Source of the DNA: Prinia subflava
Lineage: Eukaryota > Chordata > Aves > Passeriformes > Cisticolidae
Assembly (NCBI RefSeq): GCF_021018805.1
Contig: NW_026960613.1
Location: 620,001-684,000, forward strand
Length of the DNA stretch: 64,000 bases
Direction: 5' to 3'
Position numbers and translations under genes: made by a program. Below the pieces are notes generated by a model, which saw only the letters and a list, made by a program, of their open reading frames with translations, was not told the origin of the DNA and did no database searches. Positions 49,187 to 58,121 of this stretch are shown here, in pieces. Each line of letters begins with the position of its first letter. The first letter of the stretch is position 1.

Positions 49187-50229
49187 ACAGTGAGCAAGGA
49201 AGAACTCAGCTTGCCTTTATTTTTCTGAGTCAAGCACAGGAAGATATTAGGAAAAAGCTACAGAAACTGGAAGGTGAAGAGTTAAGAAACTTGGATAAAC
49301 TCCTAGAGGTTGCCTGGAAAGTTTACAATAACAGGGACAGAGAAGTTGCCAAGAAACAGAGGCAAAGCCTTTTGGCAGTTTTACAGAGACAAGGGCGAGG
49401 ACGTGGTAGAGGAGGTTGTGGTGGTAATAGAAGTGGATTTTGCAGAGGTTCTGGTCATGGTAGACTAGGTCTGAACCAATGTGCCTATTGTCGAATGGAG
49501 AGACACTGGAAAAGGGAGTGTCCGAGTTGGTTTAGCCAGAATGGTCAGCCTCAGTTACACAGCATGTTTAATCAGAGTGGTGAGCCTCAGTTGGATGGTG
49601 TAGCCGGGGTCATGGTCTTACATGAGAGGGAGCCAGGATCAAGAGAGCCCATGGTGACTTTGCATTTAGAAGGAAAAGACGTAGATTTTCTCATTGACAC
49701 GGGAGCAACAAATTCTGTATTAAATTATCTTGAGGGGCAAGTCGGGAACAAGTCAGCAGCAGTCATTGGAGCCACAGGGAAGGAGGAGATATGGCCATTC
49801 CTGCAACCCCTAGAATTGAGCTTTGAAGATAAGATCTTGACCCATGAATTCTTATACATGCCAGACTGCCCAACTCTGCTCTTAGGGCGCGATCTACTGG
49901 CAGCACTGGAGGCAGTAACTACTTTTGAGAATGGTCAACTCGTAATGAGAATACCCGAGTCTAAGACAGGAAGGATTTTGATAATAAAAGAAAAACCAAT
50001 TTCTAGTATTCCTAATGAAGTAGAGGATGCAGTAATTCCCTCTGTCTGGGAAACAGATGTACCTGGAAAATCTAAGTTAGCACAAACAGTACATGTAGAG
50101 TTAAAAGAAGGAGCAAAGGCTGTACGAATCAAACAGTACCCTATAAAACCAGAAGCACGACAGGGAATAGCAAAGACCATTGATAAATTCTTAAAATATC
50201 GAATTCTAGAGGAATGTGAATCAGAATAA
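49187..50229 (+). pseudogene. pol: Provirus 1 nucleocapsid, protease and start of reverse transcriptase
   Basis: One open phase carries the nucleocapsid with a single zinc knuckle (CAYCRMERHWKREC, 49480-49521) after an Arg/Gly-rich tract. A retroviral aspartic protease follows with the LIDTGAT active site (Asp codon 49696-49698) and LLGRDLLAAL. The N terminus of reverse transcriptase comes next. There is no stop codon between nucleocapsid and protease, although gammaretroviruses normally carry one that is read through. A TAA at 50227-50229 breaks the frame inside reverse transcriptase. Confidence 0.87.
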
Positions 50230-51171
50230 AACATCCCAATATTCCCAGTAAAGAAACCAAATGGTGAGTATAGACTTGTACAGGATTTAAGAGGCATAAA
50301 TGAAATAACAAAAGACATTCATCCAGTGGTTGCCAATCCCTATACATTGTTAGCATCCGTAAAAGAGATATATAAATGGTTTACTGTAATTGACTTAAAA
50401 GATGCCTTCTTCTGCATACCCCTTGACCAAGAAAGTAGGAAATTATTTGCCTTTGAGTGGGAACATCCAGAAAATGGAAGAATAACCCAGCTCACCTGGA
50501 CTCGATTACCGATGGGGTACAAGAACTCACCCACTTTATTTGGGAGTCAACTGGAAAAAGAACTGGAAATCTGGACCAGAGAAGGGCAAGTACCAAGAGA
50601 CCAATATCTATTACTCCAGTATGTAGATGACATCTTGATTGCAACAGAGGAAGAAATGACCTGCATAAAGGTAACCATTGAGATTTTAAATTCATTAGGA
50701 ATGGGAGAGTATAAGGTGTCCAGAGAAAACGAACAGATTGCCCAACAGACTGTGATTTACCTGGGATGTGAAATCTCACAAGGGCAGAGAAAACTGGGTA
50801 CTAATCGTATTCAAGCTATCTGTGCTATTCCAGAGCCCCAGAATCTACACGAACTGCGGATCTTCCTTGGAGTGACTGGGTGGTGTTGCCTGTGGATCAT
50901 GGACTATGGACTGATTGCAAAACCCTTGTATGAGACTCAGAAGACCCAGCCGTTCACCTGCGGCAAACCACAGAAAGAGGCCTTCCAGAAGTTAAAGGAA
51001 GCATTGACAACTGCTCCTGCTTTGGAGTTACCTGATCTGTCTAAAGACTTTCAGCTGTACGTGCATGAAAGGCAGCGACTGGCACTGGGAGTCCTGACCC
51101 AACGACTGGGAAGCTGGAAAAGGCCGGTGGGTTACTTTTCCAAACAACTCGACAACGTAAGTGCTGGATAG
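50230..51171 (+). pseudogene. pol: Provirus 1 reverse transcriptase
   Basis: Same phase as the preceding segment. Recognisable blocks: KKPNGEYRLVQDLRGIN (50250-50300), FTVIDLKDAFFCIPLDQE, LPMGYKNSPTLFGSQLEKEL, and the catalytic YVDD at 50620-50631. The thumb and connection follow with ALTTAPALELPDLSKDFQLY. It ends at a TAG (51169-51171) just before the RNase H part, which continues in the same phase. The polymerase active site itself is intact, but the two stops leave no full enzyme. Confidence 0.9.
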
Positions 51172-53160
51172 CCTTCATGTCTGCGGGCAGTATCAGCTAC
51201 CATGCTGCTGATACAGGAAGCCTGGAAGCTCACAATGGGAAGACACATAGATGTCTATGTGCCACACATGGTAACTACAGTCCTGGAACAAAAGGGGGGC
51301 CATTGGCTCTCTCCAAGCCGGATAACAAAATTTCAGGTAACCCTGACTGAGCAGGATGACGCAGCACTAAAAACAACTAACCTCTTGAATCCAGCTCTAT
51401 TTTTAGGTGCCACAGCTGAGGAAGGTCCATTAGAGCATGACTGTCTAGAAGTAATCGAGCACACCTATTCAGCAAGAACCGATCTGAAGGATGTCCCCCT
51501 AGAGCAACCAGAGTGGGAACTCTTTACAGATGGAAGCAGCTTCAAGGAAAACGGAACCAGATACGCAGGATATGCGGTAACTACAATTGATGTAGTAATA
51601 GAGGCAAAAGCACTACCACCTAATACATCTGCACAAAGGGCAGAACTAATCGCATTAACCAGAGCACTAGAGCTGAGTGAGGGGAAGACAGTAAATATAT
51701 GGGCTGACTCCAAATTTGCCTTCGGAGTAGTGCATGTACACAGAGCTTTATGGAAAGAAAGAGGACTGCTGTCCTCCCAAGGTACAAATATTAAACATCA
51801 AGATGCGGTCCTACAACTGATAGATGCAGTACAAAAACCTGAACAGGTAGCAATCATGCACTGCAAAGCACATCAGTCAGGCAACTCCAAAATTTGTGAA
51901 AGAAATCGAAGAGCAGATTGGGCAGCCCGTCAGGTAGCACAAGAGGTGCAGAAGACAACGGCATTGATACCATCAAGACTTAATATCTCTCAATTTAATT
52001 TGCCTGCTAAGCAAAAATATACAATCGAAGATGACAAACTAGCACAACTGCTGAAGGCACAGAAGAATGCAGAAGGGTGGTATGCAACCGCACAAGGGCA
52101 AATAGTGGTACCTCCTTTGGTAATGAGAGAAATTTTACAGGTAAAACATAATGAGTGTCACTGGGGTGCAGAGGCGTTGGTAAAGTGGTTGAGACAACAC
52201 CTAATCTCAGTACGGATGCAAACAATGGCCAAGTCAGTAATGTCTAAATGTGAAATCTGCCTGAAAAACAACCCGGTAGCTAGACGACAGGCACAGTTAC
52301 GCAGAATTCAGATGGGAATAGTACCAGGAGACTATTGGCAAGTGGATTTTTCAGAATTGCCAAGAACTCGGGGATACAAATACCTGTTAGTAGGGGTTGA
52401 CACGTTTTCTGGATGGCCAGAAGCCCTTCCCTGTCGCACAAACCAAGCAAAGGAAACAGTTAAGTGGTTATTACAGGAGATCATTCCCAGGTTTGGGGTG
52501 CCCCTAGGGATATCATCAGACAGAGGCCCACACTTCATAGCCACGGTGGTACAAGGGGTAAGCAAGTTATTGGTAATATCTTGGGACCTCCACACACCAT
52601 GGAGACCCCAGTCAAGTGGGAAAGTAGAGAGAATGAGCCAGACACTAAAGGGGCAGATCAGTAAAATATGCCAGGAAACCAAACTGCAGTGGCCACAGGC
52701 TTTACCAATAGCATTGCTGAGAATTTGGATAAAGCCTAGGAGTGGGATGTCAGTTAGTCCTTATGAAATATTGTATGGGAAACCATATGAATCTCCTAAC
52801 CCCAATCCAAATGTTCATGTCACAGGGAAACAAGATGTGTATAATTATGTTCTGTCCCTCGGGAAAACTCTAGCTCGGCTTCAAAGTGTTCTCGTGTGGA
52901 ACAGACCACTGGCCCTGGAGAATCCAGTCCACAATATCGAACCAGGAGATGAAGTATACATCAAAACCTGGAAGGAAGAACCACTAAAAGAGAAGTGGAC
53001 TGGTCCCCATCAGGTACTGCTTACCACCTTTACAGCAGTCAAAGTGGCTGGAGTGGAACCCTGGATACACTACACGCGTGTGAAGAAAGTCCCTCGTGGA
53101 GTCCAATCGTGGGCTGTAGAAACTATAGGACCGACAAAGCTAAGGCTAAAACGTCTCTAA
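51172..53160 (+). pseudogene. pol: Provirus 1 RNase H and integrase (652-codon open frame)
   Basis: Open from 51202 to a TAA at 53158-53160. RNase H begins about 51500 ([38 protein letters not shown], then the C-terminal His-containing HCKAHQSGN). Integrase has a zinc-binding region with CEICLKNN (52250-52275) and the catalytic D-D-35-E (Asp 52345-52347, Asp 52519-52521, Glu 52627-52629, with exactly 35 residues between the last two). It ends with the GPY/F-type module ([20 protein letters not shown]). This is the longest open frame in the window. It lacks its own start and depends on readthrough of the stops upstream. Confidence 0.92.
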
Positions 53161-53168
53161 CTGCTCAA

Positions 53169-54949
53169 ATGGTATCGGTAATTGTGCTCATGCTCTTCTT
53201 GTGGGTAATGTTAATTTCAAGGATACTAATGTCACCAGGGGGAATTGCTGTTACTTTGGGATATGGAATACGGGAGGGTCAACTAACCACTCTTCATTCT
53301 AGAATGAAGAGAGAGGTACAAGCAAAGACACAAGTAATAGAAATTTCTAATGAAATTCAGGCTGAGAATGTAATGATTGGATTGGTCAGAGACTTTGCCA
53401 AATGCACAATACCAGCAGAATAACAGCCTGTCTGCCAATACCAAAGGCAGCAGGGGACCCAGTAAGCTGGGGAATAATAACGTCAAAATTACCTGAAATA
53501 TGAGGGAACAAAACAATCAAAAGTAAATGAGTACCAGAGTCAAGGGTGGTGGTCAAAGAGTACTGGAAGATAACAGAGTTCCTATATGCAACCTATGAGA
53601 AAATCAGAGTGCACTTAGTAATGGCAAATTAGGACAAATCATAGAGTGGTGGGTTAAGGACCAAGACCTTGCAAAATGGCAATGTTGGTTTCTACAGTAT
53701 CAAAAGATCAGGGACAACGCTACAGAGAGCGTTGTGGTGTGGAAATGTGAAGAAAAGGATTGGAAAGGACTGGAACCCTGGGACAGTGCATGGTCTATGA
53801 GTATCCTCCAGAAATTCCAGTATATGGAAAGCACACCCTGGTGCATTAAATGGAAAGGCTCTGAAAATGAGACAGATCCCACAGTGATGAGTACTGGTAC
53901 TAGCAGTCAGAAAGAGGCCAATAAGGTAAGTTGGTGGGTATGCAATAAAATCTATGATTGCACCTCTGATAATCTGGAAATAAAACAGTGGTCACCATTG
54001 GCAGTAGCCTTAGGAATCGGCTGTGCCTGCAGGAAAATTAGAAAAAAACAAGGCAAAATAGATTCCAAGATTATAGTAGGATGTAGCAGGAGTACAATTC
54101 AAAGTCCAGGACCGTTTGTATGGGCAATGAGTGATGGCACATGGACAACACACTTGCCTATGGATGGGGAGGTAAGAGAAATCACCCTGGGCCTTCCCAC
54201 TTTATGTCCAATTTGGAAGAAATCCCCATTTAACGGGATCCGTGAGCCCTTGCTGATAAAAGCCAAACGAGATGTCTGAGAGGAGAAGAACCCGGATGAC
54301 ACTTGGCAGGAACCCTCTAGTAGAGTAAAGATTGGGTGGGCCCTAGAATCCTTGTTTGGTCCCATTGCAAATTATCGAAATAGAGAAATGCTATATAGAC
54401 TCACAGGTCAGGTAGATAGATTAGCAAGAATCACACAAGAAAGATTTAAGGAACTCAACATGCAATTACAGGCCACCACCAAAATGACTTTGCAGAATCG
54501 TTTGGCTTTCGATACGTTACTTCTGAAAGAACATGGAGTGTGTAGATATTTAAAGGGACAAATTGACCATTGCTGCATCCACATCCCAAATGTAACTGCA
54601 GATGTAGAACATGACATCAGCCAGTTAAAACAAATACAGCATGAGGCACAAAAGGAACAAAAGGATTTAGCTACCAGCTGATTAGGTAAAATCTTTAAAG
54701 GATTAGGATGGAATGTGAGTTCATGGATAAAGCCTATCCTTGAAAAATGTGATAATTTTACTAATTTTATTTTTAGCAATTTGGTTAGTTTACAGAATCC
54801 TGAAGAGAGAGATACAGAAAAAGGCATCTTGGAACAGGACCATTATGAAGGCATTGGCACGGAATCCATATCCAGCGCCTTCGATCCGCAACAACATCCC
54901 GGACAAAGCCCATGACAACCGAGGATTTGAAGATGAACATCCAGTATGA
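53169..54949 (+). pseudogene. env: Provirus 1 env, broken
   Basis: A hydrophobic leader starts at 53169 (MVSVIVLMLFLWVMLISRI) in a phase ending at a TAA near 53421. A segment at 53734-54279 in another phase (with WWVCNKIYDC) is surface-subunit text. After an in-frame TGA (54277-54279) the same phase carries the transmembrane subunit at 54300-54681: RNREMLYRLTGQVDRLARIT, a heptad-type helix, then GVCRYLKGQIDHCC. A stop at 54679 and a phase change near 54745 precede the membrane anchor (VIILLILFLAIWLVYRIL, 54750-54800) and a basic tail. At least four breaks. The cysteine motif is C-x9-CC rather than the usual C-x6-CC. Confidence 0.8.
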
Positions 54950-55017
54950 ACTTTGAAGCCAAATGGACTGTATTAAGTGAAAGCATTTACACTTAGTATA
55001 TTAGAGTGAAATACTTT

Positions 55018-55029
55018 CAAAGGGGGGAA
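55018..55029 (+). other. Provirus 1 polypurine tract
   Basis: CAAAGGGGGGAA lies directly against the 3' LTR start at 55030 and is the plus-strand primer site. Its position fixes the LTR boundary. Confidence 0.85.
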
Positions 55030-55463
55030 TGATAGTGGAGAGTTAAAATAATAATTTCTGTTTAAGCTAACTGCGGATATTTGGGGGAAGGTAGAAGACG
55101 CACAATCTGAACTTTACAGCTGGCTTTGGAACAAACGTCAGCTTCTGCAACTAGCTGCATACTATTGTTTAAGTATGACTCCAGCCCAGGATATAATTGA
55201 GAAGCATTGTTTTAACCAAATCAAGTAGAACCCAGGGTAAAGCGTAGGTATGATTTAAGATAGTAACTAAGAAATAGGATAACCAGTATTTAGGGGTGGA
55301 GGTTAGTTAACATATGTATAATTTGAAACTATAAAAATCACAAATCGACTCTGTATTCTTGGGCACAAGATTTGGGCACTGTATGCCCCTGTGCCCCCGC
55401 GCGCTCAAATAAAGAACTGCATATGATCACCTTTGTGTGGTTATATGTTTTCCTATGCTAACA
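55030..55463 (+). repeat. Provirus 1 3' LTR (434 bp)
   Basis: Same ends as the 5' LTR (TGATAGTGGAG to TATGCTAACA), with a 3-bp and a 5-bp insertion and about 18 substitutions relative to it. Several differences cluster near the polyadenylation region ('tgtgcccccgcgcgctcaaa'). Followed by the ATAC target duplication and resumption of the CR1. Confidence 0.92.
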
Positions 55464-55711
55464 ATACCACATCCAGTCTTCCTGGACTCCTTTGGCCTTC
55501 AGGACTGTCTCCCAAAGGACTTTCTCAGTCAGTCTCCTAAACTAGCCACTTAATTCTGGGATAGCAGTACTGCTGACCAACTCTTTACATCTCTGAGAAT
55601 TGAAAACTATCATTTCGCAAGACTGCCTCCAACCATCACATCACCCACAAGTCTTTCTTTGTTCACAAACAATAGATCAAGAACCTTCTGTAAGGACTTA
55701 AAGAGCACAGT

Positions 55712-56250
55712 TGCCTGCCTCAGACACTGTCAAGGCCACAGTAGGAAACTGAGATAAGCACAGAAGGGAGGAATTTGCAACAGGAAGGCACTGATTCCAA
55801 GCCTGGTAGAGGTGAGAACTGGTTAGCACATCCTGGTTAACACAACTCGACAAAAATTCCCAGTGTGGCAAATTGCAGTGGAAAGGAAGCAACTACTCAT
55901 ACACATTATCACCCCAAGTTATGGGAACAGCATCTGTGACTACCCTGTGGATATTAAGAACTTGGACTGTATAAAGGTGATACCCCCAGAAGAACAAGTC
56001 TGGGACCCCCACCACTGAGAAGACCAGGGTGAAGAAGGACAAATGGAATGCTGCTGGATTCCTGGGTAGTGACTGTCTTCTGCTTGTCCCCTCTCTCTCT
56101 CTCTCCCATCCCCTCCCCCCTCCCTCCTCCCTTTCTATTTCTTTCTATCTCACTACCTCACATTTACTGTAAAATCTGTACTATTGACTTCAGCATATGA
56201 TCTTGTCTGCACCTTAATTCAGGCAGAGGCATCTCTCACTAATCTGATCA
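55712..56250 (+). mobile_element. LTR-C element (about 540 bp)
   Basis: Starts TGCCTGCCTCAGACACTG and ends CTAATCTGATCA. It is the plus-strand counterpart of the copy at 26455-27451 and separates two CR1 pieces. It contains a C/T-rich block near 56090-56150 with (TC)n. Left flank CACAG and right flank CAATA do not form a clean duplication, so the exact ends are uncertain. Confidence 0.75.
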
Positions 56251-56274
56251 CAATACCTTCCCTAGTTGGCTCAG

Positions 56275-57024
56275 TGTCATCGTCTGGAAAGACAGCTATC
56301 TGTCAGGGAAAAGTTGAGTTTCCCTTGGAATGGAGAATGTAAAAAACCCCCTCCCTCCAAATTATTACAATTTTGCAATTAGGAACTTTCCAGCAAAAAT
56401 ATGGGAATAGGAATAACAGTAGTTTACTAGGAATATTAAAAAATACAAATGCAGTAGTACAAAAAAATAAACAAGCAAACAAACAAAAGTCCTAGAAAAC
56501 CCTGACAGAGTCAGAGATACGACCTGACACCCTGTTGTCAGGGTGTTGGAAGCAGTCCAAATAAGTCTTCCTGGAGTAACAGATGTTGTTCTGTGAAGTA
56601 GAGATGATCCTGTAGAAAAAAGGGGTCCAGTGCTGATGAGATGGGTCCGATCTTCCTCTGAGAATTCAGTAGAAAACTGGCTAAATTAGTGTTTGGGATT
56701 GCAGGCTTTATGCCGGTGGAAAGGCTTTGGCTCCTCCCACTGAGTGGAGCATCTCACAATGGAACGAAATAATGTTATCAGTCATGTGAGAGGCCTTAAA
56801 TGGCCCATTCACAGGTGATGTCCCTTGGAGGAGGATGGGTGGAGGAAGAGATAAGAAGGCACTGCCTTATCTGGTGTTATCAGTTGTCCCATTAACAGAA
56901 GGCATCCGCCCTCCCCCCCCCCCCCCCCCTAGAGTTACAAGAGATAAAGAACAACATCTCCCAACTGGTTTCAACAGATGAAAATAGAATATACTTTTTT
57001 GGTTACATTTTTCAACCCAAGACA
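56275..57024. mobile_element. Solo LTR related to LTR-B (750 bp)
   Basis: Starts TGTCATCGTCTGGAAAGACA and ends CAACCCAAGACA, with a perfect 5-bp duplication CTCAG (56270-56274, 57025-57029). The first 200 bases resemble LTR-B (shared 'ccctccctccaaattatt' and 'ataggaataacag') but the rest differs, so it is a related subfamily. It includes a run of 17 C at 56913-56929. Confidence 0.88.
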
Positions 57025-57566
57025 CTCAGTCATGAACTGTGTCAGGAATTTACCTTTAACACACTCCCCAAACCTCCTAGACCATTTCCTGTCTGCTCTG
57101 TTGTATTTCCAGCAGACATCTGGTAGGTTTAAGTCCCCCATGAGAATGAGGGTCAGTGATCATAAGACTTCTTCAAGCTGTTCATAAAATATTTTTTCTG
57201 TTTCTTCACTCTTGTTGGGTGCTCTATAACTGAGTACTGCCAGGATATCTGTCTTGCTAGCTTTCTCCCTTATTCTTACCCATAAACACTCAACTCTTTT
57301 ATCACTGTCATCCAGCTCTAAGACAGTAAAAACACTCCCTAATATATAGGGCTATCCCACTCCTCTTTCCTTACCTGTCCCTTCTGAAGAGTTTTTAGCC
57401 ATCCATTGTAGTACTCCAGTTGTGAGGGTCATCTCACCATGTTTACATGATGGCAACTATGTAATAGTTTTCCTGATGCACAATGGCTTGTAGCTCCTTC
57501 TGTTTGTTGTCTATGCCATCTGCATTAGTGTAACCAAATTTCTTAGAGATCGTGGTCATGATGTGC

Positions 57567-57918
57567 TGTGGAATGAGATTTGAGCTATCCCAAACTGAGC
57601 CTGAGTTTTGGGCCTGCTAGGCCTCAGATTTTGGCCTGCGTAGAAGTAGATAAGCTTTGTGGCGCAGTTAGAAATTGGGTTAAGGTGTGGGCACAGACTG
57701 TATAGGGCAAATAGAGTGAAGACACGGTCGCTGCCTTAAACTGAGATAGTGCACATACTTGTTCATGCTGAATGCCAATTGAAGTGCACCTGCAACTGTA
57801 AACTGACACTGTATAAAACCAGCCATTTCGAGAATAAAGAGGAGAACGTATGTTATAACCATATTGGTCGGACCTGCATTTGTTCCGTCTCCAATCCCAA
57901 TTAGAGTCCCTGATTTCA
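57567..57918 (+). repeat. Provirus 2 5' LTR (about 352 bp)
   Basis: Starts TGTGGAATGAG and ends near CTGATTTCA, two bases before the primer-binding site. It has a TATAAAACC box (57810-57820) and AATAAAGAGG (57833-57842). Its 3' end is inferred from the primer-binding site, since the partner LTR is not in view. Confidence 0.8.
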
Positions 57919-57920
57919 GC

Positions 57921-57938
57921 TGGTGCCCTGCACTGGGA
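57921..57938 (+). other. Provirus 2 primer-binding site
   Basis: TGGTGCCCTGCACTGGGA begins two bases after the LTR. I could not match it to a particular tRNA from memory. Its TGG start and position are what identify it. Confidence 0.65.
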
Positions 57939-58121
57939 CCTCTCTTCTGCTTTTTATTTTTGCTTGGATGCAGATTGTATTTGATTTTACTATGCTTGGA
58001 TGCGGAGTTTATTTTGATTTTTACACTTTTCGTATAAATATGAATGTCGCTTGGATGTGGTGAAAGTTTCTGCCGCTTGGGTTTGTCTTGTGTGTAAGAT
58101 TTGGACTGAATATTCGAACGA
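57939..58121 (+). other. Provirus 2 leader with repeated GCTTGGATG motif
   Basis: The untranslated leader between the primer-binding site and the first gag-like ATG (58122). It contains GCTTGGATG three times (near 57962, 57990 and 58050) in similar contexts, with GCTTGG again near 58076. Retroviral leaders carry RNA packaging and dimerisation signals; a repeat here could be part of one. Confidence 0.45.

Larger units (their letters stand above)
46907..55463 (+). mobile_element. Provirus 1: gammaretrovirus-like endogenous retrovirus, both LTRs present
   Basis: Order: 5' LTR, primer-binding site, gag, pol, env, polypurine tract, 3' LTR, 8557 bp in all. It is flanked by ATAC (46903-46906 and 55464-55467), a 4-bp duplication typical of gammaretroviruses, and by two halves of one CR1. 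Pol is nearly open in a single phase from about 49190 to 53160 apart from two in-frame stops. Gag and env have several frame changes. By my hand count the two LTRs differ by about 18 substitutions and four small indels over about 424 aligned bases. The element is therefore fairly young but inactive. Parts are annotated below. Confidence 0.92.
44560..57566 (-). mobile_element. Minus-strand CR1 LINE hosting five retroviral insertions
   Basis: CR1 segments: 44560-46161 (3' UTR and reverse transcriptase), 46463-46906 (linker), 55464-55711, 56251-56274 and 57025-57566 (endonuclease region). Minus-strand frames at 45564-45361 and 45871-45545 show [20 protein letters not shown], the intact catalytic block FADDSKL, and YLNFSEAFDTISHSILLEKL. 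The linker near 46570-46480 keeps TKDEEKIEVLNAAFSSVLNK. The endonuclease text near 57090-57140 mirrors the GDFNLPD region. Inserts, from left: 46162-46462, 46907-55463, 55712-56250, 56275-57024 and the provirus from 57567. The 5' end is not in view. Confidence 0.85.

Noticed and set aside
56913..56929. C17 homopolymer as a functional G-quadruplex site
   Set aside because: A single homopolymer run inside an LTR, with length prone to sequencing error; noted only in the LTR entry.
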